From Struthio camelus (taxonomy: Eukaryota; Chordata; Aves; Struthioniformes; Struthionidae), in assembly GCF_040807025.1 (NCBI RefSeq), contig NC_090956.1, forward strand, positions 613,017 to 677,016: 64,000 nucleotides of DNA. The letters are read 5' to 3'. The notes under the pieces were generated by a model. It saw only the letters and a list, made by a program, of their open reading frames with translations. It had not been told where the DNA came from and did not search any database. Each line of letters begins with the position of its first letter. Position 1 is the first letter of the stretch. Both the position numbers and the translations under genes were made by a program. Positions 1 to 13,964 of the stretch are shown here, in pieces.

Positions 1-391
1 GCTCTCCAGCTGCCTGCGCCACGCTGCGTCCGTGCGCAGGGGGCAGCGCAGCAGCACCTGCCGGCATCGCCGTGCCTGGGCAGGTGGACGCTGCGCCCGG
101 ATGCCCGTTGGCGCCCCGGCCCTGGATGAGGCCGCTGGGCTGGGCAGCTGGGTACCCTGCTCCTGGCAGCTCACTGGACCTGCTTCAGGAGGTCTCTAGT
201 TCTGCAGAGTCGAGCAGGTGAAATGAGACTCGTCTGGCTCATTTTGGCCTAGTCCAAGGTGAGAATACCCGGCAGGTAATGCTGTGTTGTGAGCATGCGA
301 AGGTGTTTGGCATCCTTGAAAGGAAAAGTCGATGGCTAGACTGTCATGACTTCTCTTCCTGTCCATGGTGTAAGCAGTGGGGCTTTCCTGA

Positions 392-419
392 TTTTTTTTT
401 TTTTTTTTTTTCCCCCCCC
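392..419. repeat. T20-C8 homopolymer pair
   Basis: A run of 20 T is followed directly by 8 C. The minus strand reads G8A20. It has no polyadenylation context or LINE tail that I recognise, so it is best called a simple polypyrimidine repeat. Confidence 0.9.
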
Positions 420-2049
420 TCAACAGTCTGAGTGACTTTTCACTTCCAGAGCTGTTAGTAGAAGCAGCTAATCCAGATTACTACTTTGCTGTATTTAATT
501 GGCACTTTCAACTGTAAGTAAAGTGATATACTAATCATTTTGATCTCTCTTCAGTTCTTTGATCTAGCTGTTGGTCTCAGGTGGGTATAGTGACAACACA
601 ATTAATTAATTGCAAGTTTATAATCACGCTTCTGCAGCATTCCCTAGTTCATTCTTGACATGTTACCAGTGGAGTTTCCAGGGTTTGTCATTAATTCTGG
701 CGAACAATAGTGATTCCGAAAGCCATCCCTGGACCTTGCGAAGTACCCTAAGTCTGGGAGCAGAGAGTATTCCCCAGGGACGAGCCCAGCGTCCTGCAAG
801 GCTCCACGTGGGAGCTGTGCTGCTGCACTGAGGCACCCCGGGACCTTGCGGGAGGCCACAGACCCAGATCAGTGTTTCCTAGAGTGTCTATGGGCAAGTG
901 CTGTATGAAGGGCACAATGCAGCTTCCAGAAAAGCAAGAAAGAACAGAAGAGTACTTGGAGGAACAACCCAAATGTCCTTGCCATCGTTAACTCTTCTGT
1001 ATCCTTCAGTTTGGGAAGGAATGAGTTAACTTCCTGCTGCAGGGGTTTGATCAGTCCCTGCTGCAGGGCAGGATGAGACCTAGCACAGGAGCAGAATATC
1101 CTCCGTTATACGCTCTTCCCTGAAACGTCTGGCAGGAAAGCAAAGCAGATGCGTCACAAACGTGATCTGTTTGTGCTGTTCCTTTTGCTTTGCTGTCTTC
1201 CATACCAAAGAGATAACATTACTCTTCTAACTCACTTGGCTGGAGTGACCTTGTGTCATGGGCAGGGATGGACAAGAAACCTGCAGATGGAGGCGGTGGT
1301 ATTGAGGGAGAGGGCAGGCAACCTTCCTCCTAAGGCTGGAAGCTGAGGGACCTGCGAAGAGCAAACTCAGCCCTTTGGGGCCCAGCACACTCATGCCAGA
1401 GCCAGTTCTGCCCCTGTTTTCATGCTCGGACCGGGCTTGTTCAGCTTCGGTAGGCTCGTGCTCATGCTCCACGAGCTGTCAAATCTCTTTACCAGGAGAG
1501 CTGGTGGACAATAGAGTCTCATCTATATGTTTTACCTCCCTTAGAAAAAGGCAAATATTTTAGTATCTGTTGAAGAGTATTTGCATTTTTATGGATAAAT
1601 TCAAGAAAAAAGGCACCACGCAATCCCAGTTTGCATCCCTTATTTCCATAGAAACTACAGGAGCCTTGATTGCTTTCATGTGCTTTTGATGAAAATTGAG
1701 TGGGGTATCTTTATCCTGCCATAAGGTGGGAAGAAAAATTGGCATTCACAATAATATCTAATGCTTCAAAGGATACTTTTGCAAAACAACTTGCTGTGGT
1801 TTATTAAATAACTTAGTGTTTTTCAAATAATGAAAAAGAAACTTTGTAGAAAACTTGTTGCAAGCCTTTGCTAAACCACTGCAGATTAACATCTGCTTGT
1901 GTGGAACAAGGATTGTTTAGTGGTACATGACTGATGCTTGTGAAATTGAGGTCATTCAGCTCCTAATCAAAGTTCAGACTCTAGCAGGGAGCAATAAAGA
2001 ATTTATATATCATAATCTATACAAGTGCTTTTAAACTGTGGAAGAAATA

Positions 2050-3290
2050 CAGTAAATAGTGTACCGGTGCGAGCAGACAGCTTTACTGTAGGAGCGGAGC
2101 TGATCAGTGTGGGGGCGGCAGCCCCTCGCTGGAGCGTCTGGCGATTAGCGGAAGCATCCGAGCTGATCCGCCAAGGCCGTGCGGGCGCCGGCGCTGTGGC
2201 CCGGCGGGACGAGCCTGCTGGCTCGGGTGATGCCGGCTCTTGTTTCGGTGTCGCCGGTGTGCTGTATGTCCCGCACCTGCTGTAAAAAGGGCAATTTTGT
2301 GTTACTGGGGGTGGAAATCTAGTGAAATTACAGCACCCTTCCCTGACCACCCTCTGAACTGCTGAAGGCGCCCCAGCAAGGCTGCGTCTGGCACTGATCC
2401 CCACGGCTGCTGGCAGCTGCCTTTGTCGGAGCGGAGACCTGGCTGCACCTCATCTCACTTGTGGCTGTAGCCTGGCTGAGTGGGGCTGCGTCCACCCTGC
2501 AAGGAAAGGGGCTGCAGGGCTAGCGCCCCATGGCCCGGCACAGCAGCCGCAGCGGGAGCTGGGAGCGCTCGGCCTGTCCGGCAGTGTCCCAGCCATCCCG
2601 AGGCGTTGCAGCCATCCCGGCTGCAGCGCGGGCAGGTTGCTCCTCGTGGCTGGGGCCTGTGGGGCTGCGAACCCTGCTGGGCTCCCCCCACTGCTGCGAT
2701 GCAGCTCTGCTGGGCGCGAGCGCTCGGTGCCCCCGTGCTGCACGTGGAAGACGGCGCGAGCAGTCGGGGATCACCTCCCATCCCGCGGCTGGCAGCACGC
2801 CGGCTCCTGCCGCTTGACCAAGCGAGCCTGGGAAAATGCCCGGGAACGGACGGTGCCGATAGGGGCCCTCGAGCTGGGCAGCGCAGCTCTGTGCGGAGGA
2901 GTCGCTCGGCCTCGCCGTTAGCCCAGGGAGTTGTCAACACTCCTCCTTTACAACTCATTTTGCCAACTGTGTGTAGATATTGATCAGGCTTTAAAAACAA
3001 CTGTTTTCCTCTTTTTGTGTGCAGAGGAAAGACCTGCACCAGCAGCTCTCCGTCCTCAGGTGCCCCGGCTGCAGCTCAGGGCAGCGTTAGCGGACGAGGA
3101 GGGCTGGCGGCGGGGCCGCGAGGACCGGGGCTGCTCCGCTCGGCTCCGTCGGACGGTCGCGCCCTGCTCGGGGACCCGCTGGGAAGCGCCTTGGCGCCTG
3201 GGCTCGTGATGGTGGCGAGACGCTTCTCTGCCGTTTCCGTCCCTTGGAAGAGGTTGAGCTTGCGGCACTTGTGCTGCTCGTCCTGACACG
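2050..3290. other. GC-rich, moderately CpG-rich block
   Basis: Base composition shifts from AT-rich to GC-rich at about 2050 and back at about 3290, with a short AT-rich break near 2940-3020. CpGs are frequent by eye, especially at 2090-2250 and 3080-3240. The overlapping open frames on both strands reflect GC richness. It could be a weak CpG island; no promoter element or exon is supported. Confidence 0.35.
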
Positions 3291-3930
3291 GGGCCATTTA
3301 TATTTGATGGTGTTTGGATGAATTATGCACATAGCCACTAAGAGAAATTTAATGATGGGTTTCAACTTGTTTTTTATAGATTTCAGCCTTTGAATTAAGC
3401 ACCAGTTCACTCTCAGTGCTACAGGGGATAAAGAGAATATTCCAGTCCCAGCATCCATCACAGCTGCTCCGCCAAGCAAAGTTAACAAGTAAACAGTAAT
3501 CGCCCACAATTATTGCCCATTACGTGCTCTCTTCACCTGCGATCACACAACAAAGCGTGAGTGTAGAGCTACAGGAGGAGCTGGGTGGCAAGGAGCTGTC
3601 GAGATGAAATAACAGCAAAAAGACCTGTCAAATGCTGCCTCTGTGAAAGACCTAAATCCTCTCCTGATGGCCCCTCGGTGCAATGTACAAGAGCTACTTC
3701 TGTGTAATTATAAATTGTCTGCAGGGCTTATCTGAGAGGTTCAGCGTTGACATTACAATAATAGGGTGGCTGAGCTTTATTTAAGGGATAATGTTCCTGG
3801 CAGTGGTGTATACATGGCAATAAATGAGTGTGGCAGGTGATTAACACCGGCGTGAAGCTGACGTGGGCCCTGCTGCGTGGCCAGAGGAGAAGGAGCCCAG
3901 CAGGGCCCTGAGTGGCAGCTGGGGCCGGCA

Positions 3931-4108
3931 GGGCTCCACGTGCGACACGGAGCTCCACCTGCAACCACAGGACTGCATGTGTGACACAGGGCTGCACGCA
4001 CGACAGTGGGGCTCCACACGTGACTGCAGGACTCCACGTGCAACCGTGGGGCTGCACATGTGACACGGGGCTCCACGTGCAACACAAGGCTCCACGAGCG
4101 ACGGCGGG
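3931..4108. repeat. About 19-bp minisatellite, roughly 9 copies
   Basis: Diverged tandem units of 18-21 bp follow the pattern GGGCTCCACGTGCAACACG. The variable centre contains CACGTG-like or CATGTG-like E-box hexamers in most copies. Copies alternate between GCTCCAC and GCTGCAC openings. No open frame across it is credible. Confidence 0.75.
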
Positions 4109-7100
4109 GTCTGTGCTGGCAGGGCGCAGCGAACGCACCCGGGACGGACGGGTCCCATGGGGACAGGTGAGCAGGAGGATTCACCCACCCAGCTCTGGAC
4201 ACGTCTCTGCACCATCGCTCCATCATGCTGTCTGCCCAGGCTCTCTCTATTACTAGCAGAGAGAAGGGTGATTTTTGGGCACAGTTTATCTGACCTGCTT
4301 TAGATGCTTACCTTATGGTGAGCTAAATTGTTCCCAGAAATGCCTTTTCTCTCCACTGACTTTAAAAAGCAGAAGGCGATGAGCTCAGATGTGGGCCTGT
4401 AAACCGGGAGCACTTGATCCCGCTGGAAATACCTGGCTCACGTTGACCAGCATTTTCTCAGTATGCTGCTCTGGTTCTACTTTATTGTAAGGATTAATTT
4501 TCTAAGGTTGAATTTTCTGCAGTGTTTCTGTAGAAATATTGGTTGGAAAGGGAAAGTGCAGAACACAAGCCTTGCACCTCTGTATTTAAGGCAGTTTTTT
4601 GCTTCCTTGAGTCGGATTTGCCCCCGAGGTAGACAGCCCCTCCGCAGGCCTCAAGCAAGGCACTTTCTCCTGCCTCCCGCTCCCCCCCGCAGCAAAGGGG
4701 CAGCGGCGCTGCACGTGGAGGGGCTGCCGCGAGCCCCGCTGCATGCGGGGAGGGGCCGCGCAGCCGCCGGGGGCCCGACGGCAGCGAGGTGGGGGCTACA
4801 GAGCACCAGAGCTTGCGACTTTGCAGCTGGTACCTGAATCTGGCCTTTTGTACCGGAGGGGAAAAAAAGTGGATGTGCAGTCCCTGACTCAAATGTGTCC
4901 CAGACCCACCCGGGATCTCTGTGCCTGGAGGCAGCTGTGATGCTTCGCAGCTGAATATCGTGGGAGGCAGCTCATCACTCCAACTCGGCTTAGGGTTGCA
5001 GCCCCCGTAGTCTTCATGAGAGCTGTCAGGTTGCAGTAAATTACAGGGATCTATTACTATTTTAAGGGAGGGGAAAAGGGCCGTGCTCCTGGCTGCATCA
5101 GCCGTGGGGGCAGGCAGATGCTTGCAGGATTAGCTCCGTGCGGAGGAGGCCGACTTCCCAACTGCCCCAGTAATTGGAAAGCAGTAAAAAGGCAGCGTGT
5201 CCTTTTTGTGGGCTCTGATCCCATCGCCAATCAAAGAGACTGATTTAGATCGGCCATGCTGCTGGGCTGGCCCCACTCTGGAGAGTTAGTGGTGTTATTA
5301 ACTGGAGGAAATTCTACAGAGTAAGTATTAGCCTTGTGTTATGTAGAATTTTTAAGTGCTTCATTAATTTACAATTCTACTTTTTATTAAATTAATTTGC
5401 ATTTTAATGAAAAAAATAAGTGGATCCAGCTCTCCTCTCAGAGGAGCAGCAACATGCAGCTGGTGTGTGAAGGAGCATCCTGAGCAGGGGCAAGGGGCTC
5501 CAGGTTCCCAGGCCCCTGCCCGGAGGCTGCTGCGGCCGAGCGAGGCACGGCGGGAGGCAAATCCCTTCCCTTTCCCAGCCCTTGTGGTACGTCGGGGTCC
5601 CCCCTGCTGTTGGGCTCGTCTCCTCTCCTCCTCTTTGCTGAAAATGTGGGCTGTGATGGTAAACTGCATCAGGACTCAGGAGCCTCTGAGGTCACTGCCT
5701 CTTTGGCCACATGGGGCCAAATCGAGAACTTCAGCTGAAATTAAAAAAAAAAAAAATTGTTGTCTGTGATGGGCACTTTGAAATGTGGCAACCAACGGCT
5801 CTCGTGCATGCCCTTGAAGAGCTCCATGGCTCTTCCTCACTGGGGACTGCTGCTCTTCAGGGACGGCTACATCATGACGCTCCTTGACTGACATTTATCA
5901 ATTCTGGAGTGAGGCAGAGCATACTTTGGTAAACTAAATACTTTATAAGGTAAAGCCGAGATCATTCTGAAATCACTGATGTCAACTAACATGGCTAGCG
6001 TTTAAAGTGTGACAAAGGTGGCATTTTTCTCTGCAAGGATTCTTTTTCTACAGAGAATTTCAGACACAGTTAAGGCCAGTCTGAAAGTAAAAAAAAAAAC
6101 CCATCAGTCCCCCCAGCTGCCCCGAGCCCTCTAGTCACTAAGTGACATCTCTGGTACCTCCACAGACTCCTAAACTCCGTAGTGGCATAAAAACATTTCC
6201 TTCAAGGTTCTGCAGTATTGCCTCAGAGAGTAATAATTTAATGATGCTAGTCTTCAGGGCTTTACTAATATAAGTTGACTGAAAATGAGATGTTCTCCAC
6301 CAAACCATCTTTCCTTCCAAACTCTTTTATCATCCGATTTGCTATTAATTTCACATGTAGCAATCCCACAAGTTCTTTTTCCTTTTTAGACAGGCTAATT
6401 TAACAAGCCTTTTTATTTTAAGCTATTTTTTCTTCAATAGCATTCAAACGTTTGCTAAGAGACCTTAGACCCTGTGACCCTGTGGCTCACAGCCAGAGAT
6501 GACTGCAGTAATCGTAAGCCACAAATATGGATCTCGGTCCAACCCGTGCACCCAGGAGGCGACAGTTGCTCCCAGGCTCCAGGAGCGTGTGAACGTCGGC
6601 TCCTCACAGCTGGATAGAGGAACACCAGGGGCATTGTGTGTGCAGGGGATGGGTTTTTTTAGAAAAGAAAATTGAGCAATAAACATCCAGAGAAATGAAA
6701 CATTTAAACATTCAAAGTAATTGATACCAGGAAAAAATATGATAGGATGAAATCTATTCCTGCAATAAACTGCCCATTAGTTGGGCCATCAGAATAACCC
6801 TAATCTAAAGTTACGAGGATCCATTACAGATATAATCAAATACAATTTTCTATATTCCATGAATCAAAAGCACCATATGTATTAAGAGCCTAGTTTGTCT
6901 TTTTGTTCCTGCCTTCTCCTGGAACAGTATATATCTGATTTCTTGTGTTATATTGCTCTGATGTCTGCTAAGGGCACCGTGCCCTAGAAATTCACATTAA
7001 ATAACTGAGAGTGAGCACTAGAAATGAAAAAAGTGAAATACTATCTAGACAGCTGGAAGTAAAAATATGAAAAGTGTTGCACTTACAGAAGGGAAAAAAA

Positions 7101-10100
7101 GCCTATTTTTATGACTTGAATAGACAGTTTGGTATAAAGAGAAATTCCTCACCCAAGATCAGACATACAGCAGGCTGCTGAAATGTCGTAATCCACAAAA
7201 TGCCAGGATACAGCACAGATTTTAACTTCGAAGCGAGGGTAGGATGTGGGTACGGATGTGCAGCGTGACAGAGCGAGCAGAAGCTCCCAAATGTGCTGTA
7301 CTGTGGCCGCTGCTGTCCCCCGTGTTTCAGCCCCATAAGTGCACTTGCCAGAGGACGCTCCTCTCATTCCCAAGGGTCTGATGTCCACGTTGTCACCCTC
7401 TCTCCACAAATCCTGGTCATCTCCTTCCTGTCTGTTTCTCTTCCCTATCCATATCTTCCTTTTTTTTAATCTTGTTTTATCTTGTATGCAGCCAGAGCAT
7501 TTTTGGCTTTTTCACCATCAACCAGATTGCCCTTCTTCCACAGCCCCCTCCCAGGTCCCTGCGTTGCTGCCCTTGCCTCTAGCCATCAAGGCATGTCTGT
7601 ATTCAGGCAAGAGACGAGTCGCTCCCTTTCCAGCTCAGGGCCATATCCCAGGTCCACCTGATGTCTTTGGCTGTCTGTACCCTTGTCACATCAACTGTCA
7701 CCTCTGAAATATAGAGAGATTCAAAGATAAAGTGTCTTGTCCAGGCATGGGGAAGCGTGCCCAGCTCCAAACCCCCCTGCCTCTGCCCAGCTCACCTGCA
7801 CTGTCCACGGCTTCAGCAACGCCTTGGCCCTGCACCTTCTCTTCCCTTCTGCTTTGCACCTGGCAAGGCAACCCCTGGGTGAGCTGTGCTGCAATGCTTT
7901 GCTGTACCTGGCACTGTTTTGTTTGCAGGCAGTTAGCAGGGGTTTTGTTCTGACCTGAAATGCCTTTGCTGGGGCTTGCCTTCCAGAGAAACCAGTGGAG
8001 AGTGGATGTTTATCAGAAAAAGTCTAGAGGGAACTGTGCCAGTTTGTAGTGATCGTAAGAGCTCACAACTCTGACCTGGAAGTTCCCCGTGTCTTTGCAC
8101 ACAATTTCCAGAAAAGTGTGTGTATGTGACCTCCACGTGGGCCCTAACACAACGTTTCTGGGGTGGAAAGCAGCATTCATGGCAACCCAGCCATCTGGAG
8201 CAATCCTCTTCTCCTCCCCACTTCATCAGTTCTCCAGCTGTTTTCTAATCTCATCTGGAAGAAAATCTCTCTTCTGTCTCCCCAGCCTGACCCATTGATT
8301 TATCTCTGCCTCAATTCTTCTCCATAGGTTCCTGTCCATAAGAGGGGATACTTTAGTTTATTCATCACACGGGACTTTTGTCCCTTTTCTCCAGTAATTT
8401 ATACACTTCTTCCATTGCTGACCTGCATTATTTGGCTCTTCAGAACATTTTAGGCAACAGCCAGTGGGGAAGGCAAGCTCCAGAAGAGCAGTCTGACACT
8501 GAGTCAGAGCTGGTGCTCAGTGGGGTTTGCAATGTGCCTTCGGCTCCGTTGGTCTGACAGACCTCCAAGGGCTGCAGATCGCTCTCCTTGCCCCTGGAGC
8601 CATCTCGCACCCCAACACCTGGCTCTTGCCCTCTGCAATGTGTCACCTTGCAGGGCACTGCCGGTGCCTGGGAGCTCTCCCAGGATGAACTTGCCCTTCT
8701 TCTGGGCTGCGTGTCCTTGCCGCGGGCAGGCTTTGCTCAGAGCACCGGAGCGCAAGCTGTCTCCTTGAGCAAAGCAGGAGCAGCAACGGTCCTTTCAGGC
8801 CAGCACAGGTATCAGCCTTCAGAGCCTGTTGCAGGCTTGCTGCTAAATTCTAGGGAGAGGAACAAAAGTTTATAAAAGGACAATATTCTGCCAGTCCTTT
8901 AATCAGCCTGAGTCAATTAATGCACATGAGATGCTGGGAGAGCCCGGTGCACCCTCTGCAGAGTCAGGCAAGGTAAAGACTGCAGGGGCGCTGGCTGCGA
9001 GGTGGGTCCCATCTTTGGGGCCGAGAGGGATGCTGCCAGGGAGACAAGAGGCAAGAAGAAATGAAATCTGGTTTGAGATTTCTTGGCTTGAGAGATGAGG
9101 ATCAGCCAGATAACAAGGCAGCATGCTCTGAGGGCAGAGGAAAAGCTCAGCACACGGATAGCTGCTCGTTAGCAGCTAGAGACGTATTAGCTCTCGACAC
9201 CAGCCTCTAGCGCTTTGTGCTGGCCAGTTCAGAGGGAGCCTTTGAACGTCCCCAAGGAGGAGGGCTTGCTCCCTGCCCGCTGCTGTGGCTGCTCATGAGA
9301 AGCAGCTCTGAAGCTACGCTGCTAAAGGCTTGAGAAATTAATTTTGCCTGTCAGAGATTCAAACGCACGGGTGTGAACTAAGGTTCAGCAAGGTAAGCTA
9401 ACCCACCTGGCTGCTCTCCAGCTCCAGCAACGCTGCTCACAACAGGGAAGGGAAGACCAACAAGTACCTGCCTGTGTAAGCTGGTGTTGTCTTCTGCATA
9501 AAACATGCCCTTAATTAATAGCAAGGATGAACCTGAGTCACTATCTCTGTTATCAATTTGTGGATGTGGTTGGATTGTCTGTCTCCCAGGACAGTAATAT
9601 CCCTTCATCTTATTGCAAATTGCTCGCAGCATCCTTCTATTACACAGGCTTAATGCTTGAAAAATAGAGATTTAATACTCCACCGTATCAGACTAAGTGA
9701 GGTCAAAGCAATTCATATTCACGATCCCACAAAGCTCCCTGATAGTGTTTCCTGTGTGAAATATGGATATGGAGGTAATAAACTGGGGAGTCCTTGCCCT
9801 CTGCTTCGAATGGTCCCGCAGCAGCGAATGGCGCAATGGAAACCTCGCAGCCAGAGCATGCGACGCGTTTCCCGAAGGACAGCAGGTGGTTCTGGGCGCG
9901 TGGAGGACGGAGGGACGACCTGGGGATGTGGCCCTGCTGCTGGGCTGCATCACCGCCCCCAAACTCTTCCATTGCCTTCCCACCCCCGCAACTCCTGCTT
10001 CCTTCCTGGCCTTAAGAAGCTTCCACTAAGGGAATTTGCCTTTGACCCTGGGAAAGGGTGCCTCTGATGTGTCTCTCTTCTTTAGTGGGAAACATAGGAA

Positions 10101-12649
10101 AGGTTTATATCCCCGTTTTCAGGACCTGCAGGAATTCCAACAATCCTTTAAGACAGACCAAAGATGGTCTATACCAGAGATAGTCAAAGGCTATAGTTTG
10201 CTTGGACACTGAAAAAATGAGATTTTTTTTTTTTGGTATGTTGGAAATAATGAGACGCTCTGTAATAGGGCTGCCATGAGAAGAACAGATCTGAACATCT
10301 GCAAGATGCCTCGTGGGGGTCTGGCTATCCCTGTTCCAGCTGCGGAGGAACACGTCCTGTGGGGAAATGCTGGGACTGCGGCGCTGGCGCTGCCATGCCG
10401 AAGCAGGCTGCCTTTCTGCTGGCTTTTGCACAGACAGTGCTTGTCACCAGCACTGTCATTAAAAGATTACAGGTCACAGAAAGGATTATTTCTGAATTTG
10501 TAGAATTCTTAGAGTGCAGATACTGGACTAAAATTAACTGGTTCATTTATAGACGTCATGTGAGGGCTATAAAAATACCTTGATTACAGAAGGAGGGCTG
10601 GCTGCAGAGAGTGACTGAGGTTTTCCCTGCTGGAAGCAATCTATTGGTGGCATTAGGTCACACCAACAGGACTGTGACTCGCACCTATGCAGCAAGCGTT
10701 CCTGGGAAGGGAACCGTCAAGCGTGCACGGTGTCCTCTGTGGCGCCGTGACGTGCCGATGAGAGCTGATGGATGGCTAATTGCACAGGGAGGCCGATGTA
10801 ATGGAACCGTTCTTGGAGCACCTCAGCTGCCGAGGTCAGCAGTGACGCAGAAGGCATAATCTTTCATAGCGTGCTCCTGGTATCCTACAACTCCTGCTGT
10901 AACGGACTAGCAAATTACCACCCTATTTAAAAAGTAGCAATTTATAACATTTTGATAACTACATGCTCCTAAGGCTATATCATCTGTGCCTGCTGAGAGA
11001 ATGAGTGAGACGGTTCTCCCCCCTGCAAACCGGACGTGTGCGTGGAGGAGTACATGCCCGTGCACCCCGCTCGCCTCCCCTTCAGTGCACGTCTGACGCT
11101 CGTCCAGCCAGATCTTGGAAAAGCCCCCTCCCTCTCCGGCATGGGCTCGCTCGCTCCCATTCCTGTTCATTCCGATGTATTTCTGAATTGGGGAAGTGGC
11201 TGATAAAGCTAAGAACTTGTCTCAGATGCAAAGCAACCTGGACGGCTGCTTGAGCTGGATGCCGCAAAGCAGCGCATGTTCACACGGCCATATCTGAAGT
11301 CCTACGTCTAGGAGCAGATAGTGGAGGCCAGTACTCTGCCCGGAGGGCTCTGGATTGGGGTCCTGCTCTCAGAAAGACATTAGATCTCAGTAGCTCATTC
11401 ACACTTAACATTTTGGGATATTTTCCAGACATACTTACACTACCAACACCCATTTCTTCCTTACCCGAAGCAGGGAAGAAATTGGCTTTTCATGCTCTGA
11501 GTGGGGAACGCAGACGTGTTGTTTTTGAATCACTGACAGGGCTCAGACGCCCTCCCGGTCTTACTTTTCCCTAGCTCAGCTCCCTGGAGCCCACATGGGC
11601 GTTCGGCAGCCGGATGCGCTAGGCAGCTCTGATGTATATGCTGTCTCTTATCAAACAGGCATTGCGTTAGTCCCCAAGAGGTGTCAGGATAGTTGTTGCC
11701 AAAGAGGAACTGTAATCGTGACTAAGTGGCAAGGCTCATGGAAAGCCCTCGAATCAGCAGTTTTCTCCAGACCTCTCCTCACCTCTGGCTGGGACCGCAC
11801 CTTGGGGCTGTCCCACATGCCCCTGCCACGGTGCGTGTGCCCTGCCTGCGAATGCGCTCGCACCATGACGCACACATCTCGCTCTCCTGTTCACCCTGTT
11901 TTAAATACGTGCTGCCCCCTCAGCAGGTACATCTCTTTTGGTCCATGGGAGACATTGTTTTTTGCTTCTTTTAAAGAAGTAAACTGAAGAATTGAGTGCA
12001 AGAAGAATTTGCATGGAGACATTCATCCCTTTCAAGTATATAAATCTCACGCCCCAGGTCATGGCAGCAGGTCAGCTCTTCCTGCACAGATTAGGCCCTG
12101 TGCAATTTCCTTCACTGAAGTCTCTGCCTTCAGCAAAACTGCCAGGCACGGCATCCTAGCAGGAGGGGCACCAGCCGGATCAGAGTGCACTGGTCTGCGT
12201 TTGGGCAGCAGACGCATTGCCCACCACGCAGCAGTAATTAGCAGAGCGAAGGGAAGTGCCCATCCAGCCATGCGCAGGCTGCTGCAGCCCTGGCAGGGTG
12301 CAGGATGCCGGGTGCCCGCACCCGCCTCCAGGTGCTGCAATGCGAACCTCGTCCACAGAGTGGGCTGGGAGCTGGGAGGTGCTAGAGCGAGGTCCTGGGT
12401 GGCAGAGGAAGCTGGTGACAGTCCTGGCCTTGGTGGACATGTCTTCTGGAGGTGTTGATGCTGCAGAATGTGCAAGCCTGCAGCAATGCATGCTCTCCAA
12501 GAGCAGGTGTGCGCTTGCCAGCTAGGCGTGCTTTGTCCATGTGTGCAGGTAAATCCATGCCTCTGTGCTTCAGTACACATCTTCAGGCAAATGCACCTGT
12601 GAGAACATGTGTTTGATAGCAAGCTATTCCTGCATTAGTACCTCAACAA
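4109..12649. other. Non-coding sequence, mixed composition
   Basis: No recognisable gene. A GC-rich patch lies at about 4620-4790. AT-rich stretches lie at about 5300-5410, 6680-7130 and 10440-10600, the last containing a GACGTCAT CRE-like octamer near 10553. Simple homopolymers occur near 5742 (A), 6091 (A) and 10213 (T). The remaining open frames are short and unsupported. Confidence 0.55.
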
Positions 12650-12860
12650 CGCTTTTTATTAACTGTCTGCTTTCCCTCTAGAGTGATGTAACCCTGCTCC
12701 ATGCAATAAAGATGAGTCCAATTAATCAGATGGATAAAAGTGGTTAATGCACCTTAGAGAAGTGTGATTTAATTGGAAACGATTATTATGTGCCACTCCT
12801 ATATAAAGGGTGTGAGAATCAGCACTAATGACTCTGCTATGGACACAGCTTTTCATTGCT
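12650..12860. other. AT-rich candidate conserved non-coding element
   Basis: An AT-rich island between GC-richer flanks. It contains several TAAT/ATTA homeodomain-type cores, including CCAATTAATCAG near 12720, and a TATATAAAG motif near 12812. The composition and motif density are those expected of a developmental enhancer. Conservation cannot be assessed from one sequence. Confidence 0.3.
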
Positions 12861-13964
12861 ATATGGTCCCGTGATTTAAGTCTTTCTCTGGGTGTCCTTT
12901 AGTTTCCCAGAGATTTCAGGTGGGATGCTGATTACAACAACACACTGGGGATGAACAAGGCACATTACGATGCGTTTGGGCTTTCAGTGCTGTTTGTGCT
13001 GATTTTCCGTTTCCACGGTGCCAAGGACTCCCAGGAAGCAGCACTTGGCTGCACCTTGCCTCCTTGCTCACTGCTTGTCTCCTGCCTTTTTCTGAGTCCC
13101 TCTGTGCTCCTGGCGCCAAGTACAGCTGTGGGATCGCAGACCAGCCGGACCCTGGCGGTCCATCCTCAGATGGGATCAGGGCACTGTGGTGCTGCCTGGG
13201 CTCCCCAGCCCCAAAACCACACAGCGAGTGCCGGCACTGAGCAATATGCCAAATCCCTGGGACACCCCGACCCACCGATGCCTGCGGGGCTGCGGCCCCG
13301 GGCCGGGACGTCACTTCCCCGACAGGAAGCGATGTGGCCAGATGCGGGACGAGCCCGGACACAGCGGCGGCTGCAGAGCCGCTGGGAACCGCGCGTGGTG
13401 CCTGGCTGCGCGTCAGTCCGCTGCTGCTCTGCCCCCACTTAGGAGCGCTAAATTCATTCACAAACCTGAAAGAAAACAAAAGGTGCTCTTTTAAAGTAAA
13501 GGATGCCATTCACAGGTTCTATAATACTCATTTCATTTGAGCCCACTTAAAAAGGACCTTTAAGCATTTAGTTAACTCACTTTGATGCTAGATACAATTC
13601 TCCCCAATAAATCTCATTTTAGCTGTTGCTTTAAATTAAGCAGATTTCCCACCTGCAGGGCTGGTAACCAGCAGCCACATCTTTGGTGGCTTTCTGATTT
13701 GTTCAGTGGGAGTGCAATGTGCTGATCTGTGAACTTCATTCACCAGCCCTTGAGTTGGGCTGTGGGATGAACTCTCATGTCCTGCTGCATTTGCCGGGTT
13801 ATTCAAACTCACATCCACCTTCCCAGGGAGGGTGGTTTTCTCTGGTGGTGTGGAAAGTGCTTAGCATTATCAGCTAACAACATGCAGATGTTCCTGTTTA
13901 ATTGCTTTCAAATTGTTCATAATCAGGTCATAGTCAGGTGTGGAGCCGTGGTCCTTATAAACAC
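12861..13964. other. Non-coding sequence
   Basis: Mixed-composition sequence with overlapping open frames at 12916-13509 that match no family I recognise. An AT-rich patch lies at about 13530-13640. I see no splice-flanked exon. Confidence 0.5.

Larger units (their letters stand above)
1..3930. other. Non-coding downstream flank, left end
   Basis: No conserved exon is visible on either strand. The open frames here are short, overlapping and lack recognisable domains. Sequence from about 1560 to 2040 is AT-rich and otherwise featureless, and 3290-3540 is a second AT-rich patch. GC-rich sequence sits at about 2050-3290 and is listed separately. This is distal sequence beyond the 3' end of HS3ST4. 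Confidence 0.6.
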